Positions 1-12,172 of a DNA stretch of 64,000 nucleotides are shown in pieces. Below the pieces are notes generated by a model that saw only the letters and a program-made list of their open reading frames with translations, was not told where the DNA came from and did not search any database. The translations under genes and the position numbers were made by a program. Within the stretch, counting starts at the first letter, position 1, and every line of letters starts with the position of its first letter. The stretch comes from Nicotiana tabacum (taxonomy: Eukaryota > Streptophyta > Magnoliopsida > Solanales > Solanaceae), in the NCBI RefSeq assembly GCF_000715075.1, contig NC_134102.1, positions 104,337,501 to 104,401,500 on the forward strand, given 5' to 3'.

Positions 1-1231
1 CACTCAAAGCAAGCTATAGGAGGGCGTGGCTATTGTGGCTGGCTCGGGCCAGATCTGCTAGATTAGCCGCTTGGAACATCCCGTACATGAGGCACACTAG
101 ATACTGGAGGCGCATAATAAGGCTCCTGGGGCCTAGAAGGGACCGAAATACCACTGGCGGCTGGAAGAGCTAAATGGACGGGGTGACTCACATAACCCCT
201 ACCATGGAGAGCTGCTGGGGCACGAGCACCAGAATAAGAACCAGTCTCTCGAGACCTCTTGGCCTCCCTCTCTTCTCTATCCCGGGCAAGCATGCCCTCC
301 AATCTCCTGGCGATACTTATAACCTACTGATAATAAATATCCATCTCCAACTCCCTGGCCATACTAATCCGGATACTGGGGTGGAGTCCCTCAATAAACT
401 GTCGAACCCTCTCTCGAACTGTGGCAACCAAGGCCGGTACATGTCGGGCGAAATCACTGAAACAGACTGCATACTCTGACACAGTCATAGATCCCTAGCG
501 CAGCTGCTCAAACTTCACGCGCCATGAGTCCCTGAGGCTCTGAGGGACATACTCTCTCAAAAACATGTCCGAAAACTGAGTCCATGTAAGTGAAACTGCC
601 TCATCCGGACTAATCAGCTCATAAGCACGCCACCACTGATAGGATGCTCCTCTAAGCAGGAATGTAGTAAAAGAAACCCTGCTCGTCTCCGCTACGCCTA
701 TAGTACGAAGAATACGATGACACTCCTCCAGAAAACCCTGAGCATCATCTGTAGCCAATCTGCTGAAGGTAGGTGGGTGGTACTTCTTGTACCTCTCAAG
801 TCTGAGTTGCTCCACCTCAGAAGCTACTGCCCTAACCTCGGGCTGAGCTGGAGCTACCGGCTACATTAGTATAATCTCTGGAACCTAGTCGACCTGAACC
901 CGCTGCTCTGGAGTATCGGTGACAAGAGTCTGTGCTCCTCCCCCGGCCTAAGATGTGGCAGGAGCAAGTGGGATCAATCCAGCCTGAGCTAAGATGCTGA
1001 ACATGCTCAGAAACTGGGCTAGAGTCTCCTCGAAGGCTGGTGCAAAAACAGGTACCTCAGGTGTCTGCCCTCCAGCTGGAGCTACTGGGGGTTCCTTTGT
1101 AGCAGCTCGTGCGGATGCTCTAGATGCACCACGTAGACGTCCTCGGCCTCTACCCCGGCCCGGCCTCTCGCGGATCTGGTAGGGGGCGCGGGTGCCTGGT
1201 CATCAGATCCGCTTGTACGTGTCCTCACCAT
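1..1231 (-). pseudogene. Ty3/gypsy gag, 5' part, disrupted
   Basis: On the minus strand the reading begins at an ATG at 1231 (MVRTRTSGSDDQAP), the usual Arg/Ser/Pro-rich start of chromovirus gag. It shifts frame within about 150 bp. The retrotransposon gag domain follows at 815-495, with the typical segments GASYQWWRAYE and FLREYVPQSLRD. An in-frame stop lies at 495-497 where the family usually has Gln, and coding then resumes (TVSEYAVCFSDFARHVP). The segment 302-63 continues as the basic linker (EGMLARDREEREAKR, GYVSHPVH) that normally precedes the zinc knuckle. Protease and the rest of pol would lie beyond position 1. The frameshift and stop mean this copy cannot make full-length Gag. It is structural protein of the element's virus-like particle, not a host gene. 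Confidence 0.85.
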
Positions 1232-1418
1232 CTGTGAGAGAATAGAATACAGAAGTTTAGAATTTTTGAAGTCAAATTTTTTCGCACGACAAGGAATCAA
1301 AGTAGTGAAATTTTCTTAACAGTTCCATAGCCTACCGAAGATAAGTACAGACGTCTTCGTACCGATCCGCGAGACTCTAATAAACCTGCTTGTGACTCAC
1401 GACACTTTTGAACCTAGA

Positions 1419-1430
1419 GTTCTGATACCA
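1419..1430 (-). promoter_or_regulatory. Primer-binding site of level-1 element (tRNA-iMet type)
   Basis: The minus strand reads TGGTATCAGAAC three bases inside the LTR end. The expected initiator-Met complement is TGGTATCAGAGC, so there is one mismatch near the 3' side. Confidence 0.85.
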
Positions 1431-1433
1431 ACT

Positions 1434-2661
1434 TGTCACGACCTAATTTCCCCTACGTATGACATCGTGACAGTACCTAGTCTCTATGACTAGGTAAGCC
1501 TAACATTTATGGAATAATGAAATGAAAACATAAATTAAATAACTAACTGTTCAAAATACACAGTAATCCCAAAACCCGGAACACCATGAATCACAAACTA
1601 CAGAAGGAAAATCTAGTGTCTCTGCATATTAGAGTCTATCAAAAGAAAAATACAGAAGATAATGGATATTGGGAAGAGTAGAAGGAGACTCCGACGTCTG
1701 CGGACACGGCAGATATACCTTGAAGTCTCCAAAGCTGTCCCAACTCACTGATAGTGCGGCTGATAAGGAGCACCTGGATCTGCACACGAAAAATATGTGT
1801 AGAAGAGTAGCATGAGTACACCACAATCGGTACCCAGTAAATGCAATGCCTAACTCCGGTAGAGTAGTGACGAGGTCAGGTGTGGGCCCTACTGGAATAT
1901 GATAATAAAGCAAGGCAAAAATGAAATATCGCAGTAAAATAAAGACTGAAATTTAACAAGAAAGAATTCATAGAAGGTAACAGCTCAATACACAGAGATA
2001 ACAACAGGGGATCTCCCGAGATACCGTCTCATAGTCCCAAACGTAAATGTGCAGTGGGATCTCCCGGAATACCGTTCCGTAGTCCCAAAGTAAATATGCA
2101 AGACAAGGGGATCTCCCGGAATACCGTTCCGTAGTCCCAAAGTAAATATGCAAAACAGGGGGATCTCCCGGAATACTTTTCCGTAGTCCCAAAGTAAATA
2201 TGCAGTACAGAGGGATCTCCCGCAATATCATTCCGTAGTCCCAAAGTAAATATGCAGTACAGGGGATCTCCCCGAATACCGTTCCGTAGTCCCAAAGTAA
2301 ATATGTAGCGCAAACAATAGAAATACAACTACATCACAAAATCTTACAATTTTGACAAATTACCAGTCAAAGAAGAAGCATGAAATTCACTAAGCATGCT
2401 GCACAGAGTTCACATAAGCAGTTAAGACACATAGACATGTTGTATTAGACTAAACAAGATAGCTACACATATTGGAATAACTCAATTAAGAATGAAAATA
2501 GATTAATACTCATTAAAATGGTATAAACTCAAAATAAAAGGAAAACAGGTTGCTGCTCAGTAAGAAAATCGGGTTTTTTCACAACTAGCCTGTGTACGTA
2601 CTCGTCACCTCACATACACGGTGCTCACATATCACAATAGTTCCAAATCTTAAGGGGATTT
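1434..2661 (-). repeat. Level-1 5' LTR, PBS-proximal part
   Basis: This is the 3' portion of the 5' LTR on the minus strand, ending GTGACA at 1434. It stops at 2661, the last base of the GATTT target duplication of the level-2 element, and resumes at 24567. A 51-bp tandem array lies inside at 2007-2310. ORFs across it are artefacts of the array. Confidence 0.8.
2007..2310. repeat. Tandem repeat of about 51 bp, six units, inside LTR
   Basis: Six head-to-tail units start with GGGATCTCCCG and carry CCGTAGTCCCAAAG and TAAATATG at fixed offsets. The first unit is the most diverged. The GGGATCTCCC core of each unit is a near-palindrome. Nothing indicates coding function. Confidence 0.9.
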
Positions 2662-4732
2662 TGTCACGACCCAAACCGATGGGCCGCGACGGGCACCCGG
2701 TTCCTTACTCAACCGAGTACCAACGTTATATATCATTCTTATCATACTGTCATTGGCAATGGGCCAAATGGGCCGTCATGGGCTAACTAGAATAAACATA
2801 AGGGAATACTCAATATAAGACAACCCAATATGATATAAAAACATATACATGTGACATAGGGCCTATAAGACCAAAATTACACTGAACATAGGCCAACAAG
2901 GCCGTACAATCTTTCATATACATGACATATGTCTATAAGCCTCGAAGAGTACATAAACGTCATAAGGTCGGGACAGGGCCCAACATACCAATCAATACAT
3001 GCCTAATCATACTGACCAATAGCAACTCCGGAGCAAATGGAGCGCACCAACATCTTCCGTTGAGCTCATAGCCTACTTGGAGGACTCTCGACCTGTCTAT
3101 CGGGACCTACGGGCATGAAACGCAGCATCCTCAGGCAAAAGGGACGTCAGTACAAATAATGTACCGAGTATGTAAGGAATGAAAATCAGTAAATAATAGA
3201 CATGAGAAAAACATGAAGTAAAAGACTCGACATGTATATCTGAATAACTCTGTGAATCACTTCATATTTATAATGTCATGCATATGCGTATAAATTTCAT
3301 ACCATGCATAGGTATATGCGTTCATAACATCATCAAGCCTCTGAGGGCATCCCATTATATCATCTTGGCCACTGTGGGCAATTTATCAAATTATACCAGC
3401 TGATCAGGTGGTGGTGCGTATATAACGCCGTAACCTTTTTTCATATCCCATATACATATAATTTACATATATACGCGTATATAACACCATCTGGTCATGG
3501 GTCAATGTATATGAATGCAATGCATGAGAAGTACGTCAATAAAATCTTTTGGAGTGTCATAAGACCATTATGACTTTGAGTAATATCATGAAACAAACTT
3601 TATCAACTTACTATTTTCAGAGACCCATGAACAAATGATATAATAATATGATACATGGGGAATCAAGAACATAAGCATCTCTAGTATTTCTATGAATATA
3701 GTCATTTATGGAAATTGTGCATTTGCTCGTTTCGTTTGTATCGTATTGATCATGCCAAAAAGAAAGAAGGGATAGCCTTAACATACCTGAACCAATTCTC
3801 TTGACAATCCCTACAACACACGTTGATTGCGACAAAACATGTAACGGCAAGATCGAAATAGGGGACAATCCGTATGATATTCTTGAGAAAGATTGCACTG
3901 TACTCTCTTAGAATCGCAAAATCCGTTTCTATTATGCAGTATAATTGCGTAGGAAATTGTGCTTAAGACCGTTACCTTGCTGAATATGACCATCTTTAAT
4001 TTGTGATAGAAGCTTCACGTTACTATAGCAAAATTTGAGCTAATCACGTTCTTAAAAATGTATGTGACCCTCATGTTTTCAAGTCTTACATATTAAATGG
4101 ATAGGTCTCATGTTTTCAAGACTTACATATTAAATGGATAGGTGACTCACCTTCTTAAGAATGCCAAATCCTACATTCTAATCTTGCCACATAATATAGT
4201 GACTTAAGAGTCACAATTCTTGGGGTGGCTTGCTGCCACGTGGGGAGGGTTTAATCTTACCCAATTCTTTAATTAATCACCCAATAATTCCTTAATTAAC
4301 TGGGTAATCTCCCATTACCCAATAATTAATCAATTACTCACATAATTACGAATTACCTCAACTTACTTAAAATACTACTCACTTTTACATACCTTATATA
4401 CCTTACTATCATGGTCATGTTGTACCTTGTATGGTACTAGTCCATAAATACCGGGTATTATAGCTCGGATCGTATTTTATCCAAATTGACAAACTTCGAC
4501 GAAACTCACTTTCTTCGATTCGCTTACCCTCCCTCCTTCACGAATTTACTTATCACTTATTTGAAATAGCATAATACTTATAACCTCAAAAATAATCTCA
4601 TTCCCGAGCTTACGTCGATTAACTTACGACGAAACTTTAACGTCCGAAAATGTGGGATATAACATCTCATTTCCGAGCTTATATTAATTTACTTATGGTG
4701 TACTTCCACGTACGAAAACATGGGGTGTAATA
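2662..4732 (-). repeat. 3' LTR of level-2 element
   Basis: This 2071-bp copy matches 9361-10676 plus 23801-24561 (2077 bp together). Its minus-strand start has decayed from TGTTACA to TATTACA, while the other copy keeps TGTTACA. A short local duplication, CTCATGTTTTCAAG plus ACTTACATATTAAATGG, is present near 4070-4140 in both copies. Confidence 0.9.
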
Positions 4733-4748
4733 TCATTCCCCCCTTTGG
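4733..4748 (-). promoter_or_regulatory. Polypurine tract of level-2 element
   Basis: The minus strand reads AAAGGGGGGAATGA directly before the 3' LTR, the expected plus-strand primer for reverse transcription. Similar tracts occur at about 4873-4885 and 7780-7792 inside the element. Confidence 0.7.
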
Positions 4749-7700
4749 AACATTCGTCCTTGAATGTTGACTGACACACTTATCATTCTCATAACCCATA
4801 GCTCTTGCGAATACCTTAGTACTCTCCTTGCCATTTAGGCAACTATTCTTTGAATATACTACAAGGCCAGGGCATTCCCCCCTTTAGGCCTCTTTTCTCA
4901 CACCACGACTTATGGTCGGAATCCTTCCAATCTCATAACTGCTGCTGCCTTCTATCATGCAGCCTGTACGACTCTGACCTTGTAAATGTGCCTTTGCGAC
5001 TCTTCTCTCATTTTTTCTCTAGCTTTTAGCCAATCTCTAAGCCTCACTTTGTAAATATATATAGAGCTTGATAAGATGTCTCTCTGGGCATCTATGGGTA
5101 TACTGAAGTTCTTTGCTCGATACTTTGTTGAACATACGAATATTGCTATATCTTATTTCATAGACCTGGTTATCCATTCGCATGACTTTACTGCATCTAG
5201 GTAGGTCATACTATACCATAACTCTTACTTCGATTTATTGTTGCCGAGGTCTGCTACCAAATTCCAGCTTACTCCTGTTGCTTATCCCATATGTATAAAT
5301 CTAAGTCCTTTAATGCTTCCTCATTACTCTTCATATTAAGAATGAAGGCCTAATCTCATCTCATACTTGGTGACTTTTGTCCATCCATTGTTGATTCACC
5401 TCAATATTGATCTACAATCTATCACTGATGACTTAAAACCTCTTACATAATCACTAGGGCTCACGTTACATCGGGGAACATCTGAAATAATTAGACTGAT
5501 CCACCTGGGGCGATACCATGCTTTCATAACTGTATCTCCTAACATCCCAATGTGATTCACCGTACGTGGGTATTTTAATCCTGTACAATTCATGAAATCC
5601 CTTTCTTTTCTTCTTCAAATCATTACTCAATCGAAGGCCCAAACGTCATCCTTTATCTACCACAATTACACCCTTATTTTACTATCAGGGTAGCATTCCA
5701 TCTCTTCTAAATGCTATTTATGATGAGTAACTCCTTTGAGTTCATTCAGGCTATACTGAGCTTTCTATAACTTAGAGAAATTATCAGCTCTTTTATTTTC
5801 ACGGGGTTAATCCTGAGAACTTCTCCGTTTCTCGTCACCTTCTAACTCGCCCTTTCTTGTCCTTATTCTTGTCTTCCTAAAACCTTGTCGCTTTACCATA
5901 CTTTAGCTTGCGTCCTACATATATCTTTTTATACTACTCGCAACCTTCCTTCAACTTGCTTGCATCATAGATTTCCTTATGTCATTCTAGAACATCAAGC
6001 GACATATCACATCATCTCCAACTCTTCTTTACTCTCTTAATTAGACTCTTCGATACTTAGAAACCATAGGCTGGAAGACATGCCACTGACGATGCCGCTA
6101 TCATTCCTGGATACTGAATTCCTGCGCTTCTAGACTTCTATCCAAAGTATGGACTATTCACAACCTTCTGCATTTCGCGTACTTTGTTCACCTTTACCTT
6201 ACTTACCTTAAAATCTTGCATCATATCTTATATCTCTTTCATGACCTTCCTTCCACATATGTATAATTCACATCCATAACTTGAAGCTTTATTATAATAC
6301 TTGCACCTCTGGTGTATACATAATCCGGTGAGAGCTTCATACTAACTTCTTATGAGGCTGGTATTCTTCTGACCCCCTTATAGAATATAGCTATTGTACT
6401 ATCTCTCTTGTACCTATGATATTTAAGAGTGATCCTGCAATGTTCTCAATCATGAGGTCCATAATTTTCTGGGTCCAATAATCAGACTCCTGATTTACTT
6501 TGTTGATGTAACTCTTTAGTTTCCTCTTCCTTCTGATCAGCCTTTATGTAGGCATAAGCTATATCCCGATCTGTGGCTCATGGTATGAGTTATTACTTTA
6601 TCCTTTCATAGACGCTATCGAATATCCGTCATACCATCATTTAATAATTCAATCCCTTGTCTATGATCTGGACTCAATTCTTTCTTTTAACTTATACCAG
6701 AGTCTTCTACAACTGTATGATTGTCAACATACATGCTGCATGGATGATACTCCAAAATCTTGAGTGTGTTCATAACGTAACTAACTCTGGATCATTGATC
6801 GAATAATTCCTTTCGTTCCATCTCACCTTTCTTTAAACATAAGCAATTACTTTTCCTGGTCTTTCTGCCTCCTTGTTGTTGCATACTTAGCTTATCTTAG
6901 TTCTCATGCATGTCGGAATTTTGTGCAATTCATATGGTCTCGAATATTACTTTTGGTTTTATTTCCCGCTCATTAGCCACGCTAGGTGCCACTTCCTTAT
7001 GGAGTGCATACAATGTTGTTGTGAGACTGTTGTTACAAGACCATTTCCTCTTTTGGTCACTATGCTTAGGTTGAAGCCTTTTGCTTATTTCCTCAGCTAG
7101 CCTTTCGTTGTTGTACTTAGGGAAGACCCTCTGACTCTTGTAAAGCTGCGAGCTTATTACATCATATACCCAATAAAATTTTTGATGTTTTTCCTCGCCT
7201 ATAATTATCCGTAGTTACTTACTTCCATGCCCTTATGCTTGTAGGGTTGCTTCTGAACTGATATTTTGGCTGTCTTCCCATTAGACACTTTCTTTTATTC
7301 CCGTAATACTCATACGATACTTTTAACTACCCCAATTCCTATCTGAATATTTCTCTAGTATTACAATGTCATTACTGCGAGGCTGAATTCACTATATTAG
7401 GTTTTACTATGTTTATCTTGCACGATCTGCTGACTCGTCTGTAACCTCCTGTTTAGCCATAACTAGGCTCTTCCTGAATCAATTACTAACTGCTCGTTGG
7501 TCTATTTTCATATCTGTATTCCGCGTAATCCCTCTTGGGTTATTCCCTTTGTCTTAACTTACGTCTTGCACTGGCTCCTTATTTATCAATAATATCTCGG
7601 GTAGGAACCCTTACTTCCTTTCCTTGACATCGTGTTTGCATAATGTTCGGGAATCGTAGCATATCTGTAGGATTCGAATCAGTGCAATCTCATCCCTTTT

Positions 7701-9342
7701 CTCATTTTTATTGCATTCTTTTACTATTCCATAGTTACTAGAACCGCTTAATTCTGACTTAATGCCACATCACTCCATATTCCCCCCCTTTAGGGGAGTA
7801 CTAAGAATTGGAGCTACGACGATCTACGTATAGATGTTTTACTTTTTCATCTTTGGCATCTTTTCACATTATCGATGATCCTTACTCTCCTCGCGGAAAT
7901 CCTTCTGTACCAAGGATAACGAAATTCCTCACTCGCGAGGGTGACACTTAGTGTAACTGGCACATACAGTCCCTTAAGCTTAACTTTGCTCACCTTGCTT
8001 GCTTTAGGGAAGCGTCTTTCTGAATGACCTTTAAAGGGTATTCTTCTGTCCTCCATTCTATTATCGTTGGGACGCAATATCTGATATTCTCATGATGCCG
8101 ACTATTACTCAGTCCCTAGTTCATGTTTAGTTTATCTTGTTCATCAGTCCATGCTGATTTCTTATTACTCTGGGGTTTAACTTTTCCTTTTTGTAATCAC
8201 GTTGGAGTCACGAACTTATTTCTCGAAATGAGGATATGACTTTATGGCTTATACTCTTTTGTTGTCTCAAGGCCTGTCACCTCTCGTCTTTTCCTTTACT
8301 TGACTATAGACTCTGTAATATTATCATCTTTTTGATCTACCGTTGTCATCCATGTATCACATCTTTCTCATAATGCTTCATTAACTCTCTTCTTATTTCC
8401 CTGCCAACATCTCTGTCTATCACTTTATTCTGAAAACTCGAACAAGACATTCTTTTGCTTTTAGCTCTCCTTGCTCCATCTACTGGCTCTTCAGGTTGCC
8501 TAACATTCTTTCTCTACCTGGGACGGGATCCACACTAAGGTAATATTTATCCCTTCAAGGCTTCTAGTGCCTATCTTTGTAGTACTCGTATCTAGCTGTA
8601 CTATTTTAGAGTGCACCATCTTGGTGTCTAACAAGGAGATCTATTAGCATATTTGCAATATCCTTCGGACATGGCAACCCACGCAAACAATCCATCCACC
8701 ATGTTGGGTCACTCTAACCCTAGCCGGATCCTAATATCCGTCCATCTCTTATACCACTTATGTTTGCTTCCATAGGGCATAAATGAGATAGGTGTGGCCA
8801 ATTGTACATACCTTTGTTACTATTGAAGGTAACTCAAAATGCTTATATCTCTCTTCCTGAATTGTAGATAATGTTCATCTTTACTAACTGGGTACCTTGT
8901 ACCCTTCTTCGCCTTGCTTCATTTACTTGTTGAAACTTGTATCTACCTTCTGAATCTCTCATTGCTTTTCACCATATGGGTATATTCTTGCCTTAAGGCT
9001 CCTTATCAAGAAGCTTACACGTCTTAGTACACACATGATCTGCTGAATACCTCATATTTATCCATCATAAGCATGATGCAAAAATTGAGTTCCTCTGACT
9101 TAACTCTTCCACAGCTATATCTCTTACCAACCGTCTTTCTAGATGTAGGCATCATCGTATTATGAATAAGATAGAGTTTAGGAAATTGAGTTCTTACAAC
9201 TGAGCTCTACCACACGATCTAGAGTAAGAAGAAAGAGTAACAGTCCTAAATGCCCTGTAGCCTCCTACTTATAAGTGTGGAGCACAACATACCCATAAAC
9301 AAGACTCTACTAGACACGACTTGTAGACTCCCTAGGACAGAA
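4749..9342 (-). other. Internal region of level-2 element, no coding content recognised
   Basis: About 4.6 kb lies between the LTRs. In both strands the frames are short and none shows a gag, aspartic protease, reverse transcriptase, RNase H or integrase motif. On the plus strand it is pyrimidine-rich (many CTT, TCC and ACTT runs). The longest open frames (minus strand 8077-7847, plus strand 6906-7100) have no recognisable domain. It could be a true LARD or a very old, heavily mutated gag-pol. A translated profile search would decide. Confidence 0.6.
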
Positions 9343-9356
9343 CTGCTCTGATACCA
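9343..9356 (-). promoter_or_regulatory. Primer-binding site of level-2 element (tRNA-iMet type)
   Basis: The minus strand reads TGGTATCAGAGCAG four bases inside the LTR end, an exact match to the initiator-Met type PBS. Confidence 0.9.
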
Positions 9357-9360
9357 CTTT

Positions 9361-10676
9361 TGTCACGACCCAAACCGATGGGCCGCGACGGGCACCCGGT
9401 ACCTTAGTCAACCGAGTACAACCGTTACATATCATTTTTATCGTACTGTCATTGGCAATGGGCCAAACAGTCCGTCATGGGTTAACCAGAATAAACATAA
9501 GGGAATACTCAATATAAGATGACCCAATCTGATATAAAAACTTATACATGTGACATAGGGCCTATAAGACCAAAATTACACTGAACATAGGCCGACAAGG
9601 CCGTACAATCTTTTATATACATGACATATGTCTACAAGCCTCTAAGAGTACATAAACATCATAAGGTCGGGACAGGGCCCCAATATACCAATCAATACAT
9701 GCCTAATCATACTGACCAATAGCAACTCCGGAGCAAATGGAGCGCACCAACATCTTCTGTTGAGCTGATAGCCTACTTGGAGGACTCTCGACCTGTCTAT
9801 CGGGACTTGCGGGCATGAAACACAGTGTCCCCAAGCAAAAGGGATGTCAGTACAAATAATGTACCGAGTATGTAAGGAATGAAAATCAATAAACAATAGA
9901 CATGAGAAAAATATGGAGTAAAAGACTCGACATGTATATCTGAATAACTCTGTGAATCACTTCATATTTATAATGTCATGAATATGAGTATAAATGTCAT
10001 ACCATGCATAGGTATATGCGTTCACAACATCATCAAGCCTCTGAGGGCATCCCATCATATCATCTCGGCCACTGTGGGCAATTCATCAACGTATACCAGC
10101 TGATCAGGTGGTGGTGCGTATATAACGCCGTAACCTTTTCCATATCCCATATATATATAATATACATATATACACGTATATAACGCCATCTGGTCATGGG
10201 TCAATGTAAATGAATGCAATGCATGAGAAGTACGTCAATAAAATCTTTTGGAGTGTCATAAGACCATTATGCCTTTGAGTAATATCATGAAACAAACTTT
10301 ATCAACTTACGTATTTCCTAAGACTCATGAACAGATGATAGAATAATATGACACATGGGGAATCAATAACATAAGCATCTCTAGTATTTCTATGAATAGA
10401 GTCATTTATGAAAATTGTGCATTTGCTCGTTTTGTTATTATGGTATTGATCATGCCAAAAAGAAAGAAGGGATAACCTTAACATACATGAACCGATTCTT
10501 TTGACAATCCCTCCAACACACATTGATTGCGACAAAACATGTAACGGCGACATCGAAATAGGGGACAATCCGTATGATATTCTTGAGAAGGATTGCACCG
10601 TACTCCCTTAGAATCACAAAATCCCATTGCTATTACGCAGTATAATTTCGTAGGAAATTGTGCTTAAGACCGTTAC
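9361..10676 (-). repeat. 5' LTR of level-2 element, PBS-proximal part
   Basis: Homologous to 2662-3978. It ends with GTTAC (10672-10676), the left target duplication of the Athila insertion, and continues at 23801. Confidence 0.9.
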
Positions 10677-12045
10677 TGATGTTGGGCATATTTCGATATG
10701 TGTTGATGTTACTTTACCCATGTTTTAACCGCTTTTTGATGCTATTTGATCTTTAAAATGCCCAACATGGTTTAATTATTGGTTTTATGACTAATTGAGT
10801 TGTGTGTGATGATTTAAGGTGTTTGTAGTGCAAAAATATGAATAAAAGGTGCTCTAGCTAGTGGAAGAGGGATTGGATGTGTCGCATCTAATATAGAAAA
10901 AAAATTAGATTTCGTGCACCCTTAGCAGTGAAGTCGGCCCATAGCATCCGCCTTAGTATCCGCACCTAGGCAAAGCTGAGATGGAGGAACAAAGGGTGGA
11001 TGCGCATCCACCCTAGCATGCGAGGCTGAGAAGTGGAGGACGAGGTGGATGTGACGCGTCCACCCTAGCATCAATCCCTGAAGCTGATTTGGATTAGAAA
11101 TTAGGAAAACTTTGTCCCACGACTTTTGTACGCAATATATAAGCCAAAAACGCCTCTTTTATGTCATCTAACATATTGGAAAGGGGGAAAAAGCCACGAC
11201 AAAGCTTGGAAACCATGGAATTCGTCTGGATTTCTTATTTTTTCCTTCTTTTATTGATTCTTATGCACTCTTGTGAATTATTTGATGATTGCATGAACAT
11301 GAGTGGCTAAGAACCCTATTATTCTAGGGTCATGGGAGATACATGAATGTTGATCTTTGAAGTTTAATTTGACAATGTTGATTTTATCATATTGGGTTAT
11401 TTATTTAATTCTGTTTTTAATTAATTTGCTGAGTAGCTAACAGTGAATTACTATCTACGAATCTAGAGTTGAACTCGAAAGTGGAAATTCTAGATTGCAT
11501 ATAGAATTAAATAGAGCAAGTTCTTAAACCCGGACATCGGGGAACGAATTCGCAATTAGGATAGAAATATACCTAATTGTCTTGCTCGGTTGAAATACAG
11601 GAAGTGTAAATGCATTCTTGTTAATCTTAATTCTATAGACATATAGGCATTAAGTTAGCTTGAATAGGCGAGTAAGAACTCGACAGATTCTTATGAGTAA
11701 TATCAACCCTGTCTATCAACAATCCAGATAAATCAATTAGTTATTTTAAGCTAAGAATGCAACATGATTGTTAGATAACCCATGATCCTGGAATATTATC
11801 TCCTATTGATTGTTATTCGAAGTCATTTAAGTGTTGTGGTTGATCTCTAGTATTTCATTACTTGATAGTTTTTAGGTGGTAAATTAGAAAATTATCTATT
11901 TTGTTAGAAATCGCTTGAATCGATAAGTTATTTGAGTTTGAGTTAGTCAAAAGTTAATCATAAGTCTTCGTGGGAACGATACTCTACTCACTACTATATT
12001 ACTTGACGACCACGTATACTTGCGTGAGTGTGTTTGGTTGCAACA
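10677..12045 (+). repeat. 5' LTR of Athila element
   Basis: This 1369-bp LTR runs from TGATGTTGGG to GTTGCAACA. It contains a TATA-like TATATAAG at about 11136 and three palindromic GGATGCG-type motifs (10872-10892, 10993-11014, 11043-11063). The copy at 10993-11014 is a perfect 22-bp palindrome, while the other two have lost symmetry through C-to-T type changes relative to the 3' LTR. Confidence 0.95.
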
Positions 12046-12051
12046 CGTTTT

Positions 12052-12069
12052 TGGCGCCGTTGCCGGGGA
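12052..12069 (+). promoter_or_regulatory. Primer-binding site, tRNA-Asp type
   Basis: TGGCGCCGTTGCCGGGGA lies six bases after the LTR. It is complementary to the 3' end of plant tRNA-Asp, the primer characteristic of Athila/Tat elements. Confidence 0.93.
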
Positions 12070-12172
12070 CTTAGAAATTAGCTACTTGACTGAGTTAAGA
12101 TTTTATTACTTATTTGTTCAAGTTTTAATTTTCAGTTTGCCTTGTTTGTGTTAACGCAGGATCTTCTCTTGA

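Noticed and set aside
1968..2328. Overlapping minus-strand ORFs of 87 and 99 codons with repeated GDP and FGTTE words
   Set aside because: They are translations of the 51-bp tandem array in the LTR, whose unit is a multiple of three, so frames stay open by chance.
4749..9342. Host genes on the minus strand inside the level-2 element
   Set aside because: All frames are short and lie between a PBS and a polypurine tract of one element. No exon-like series could be assembled.
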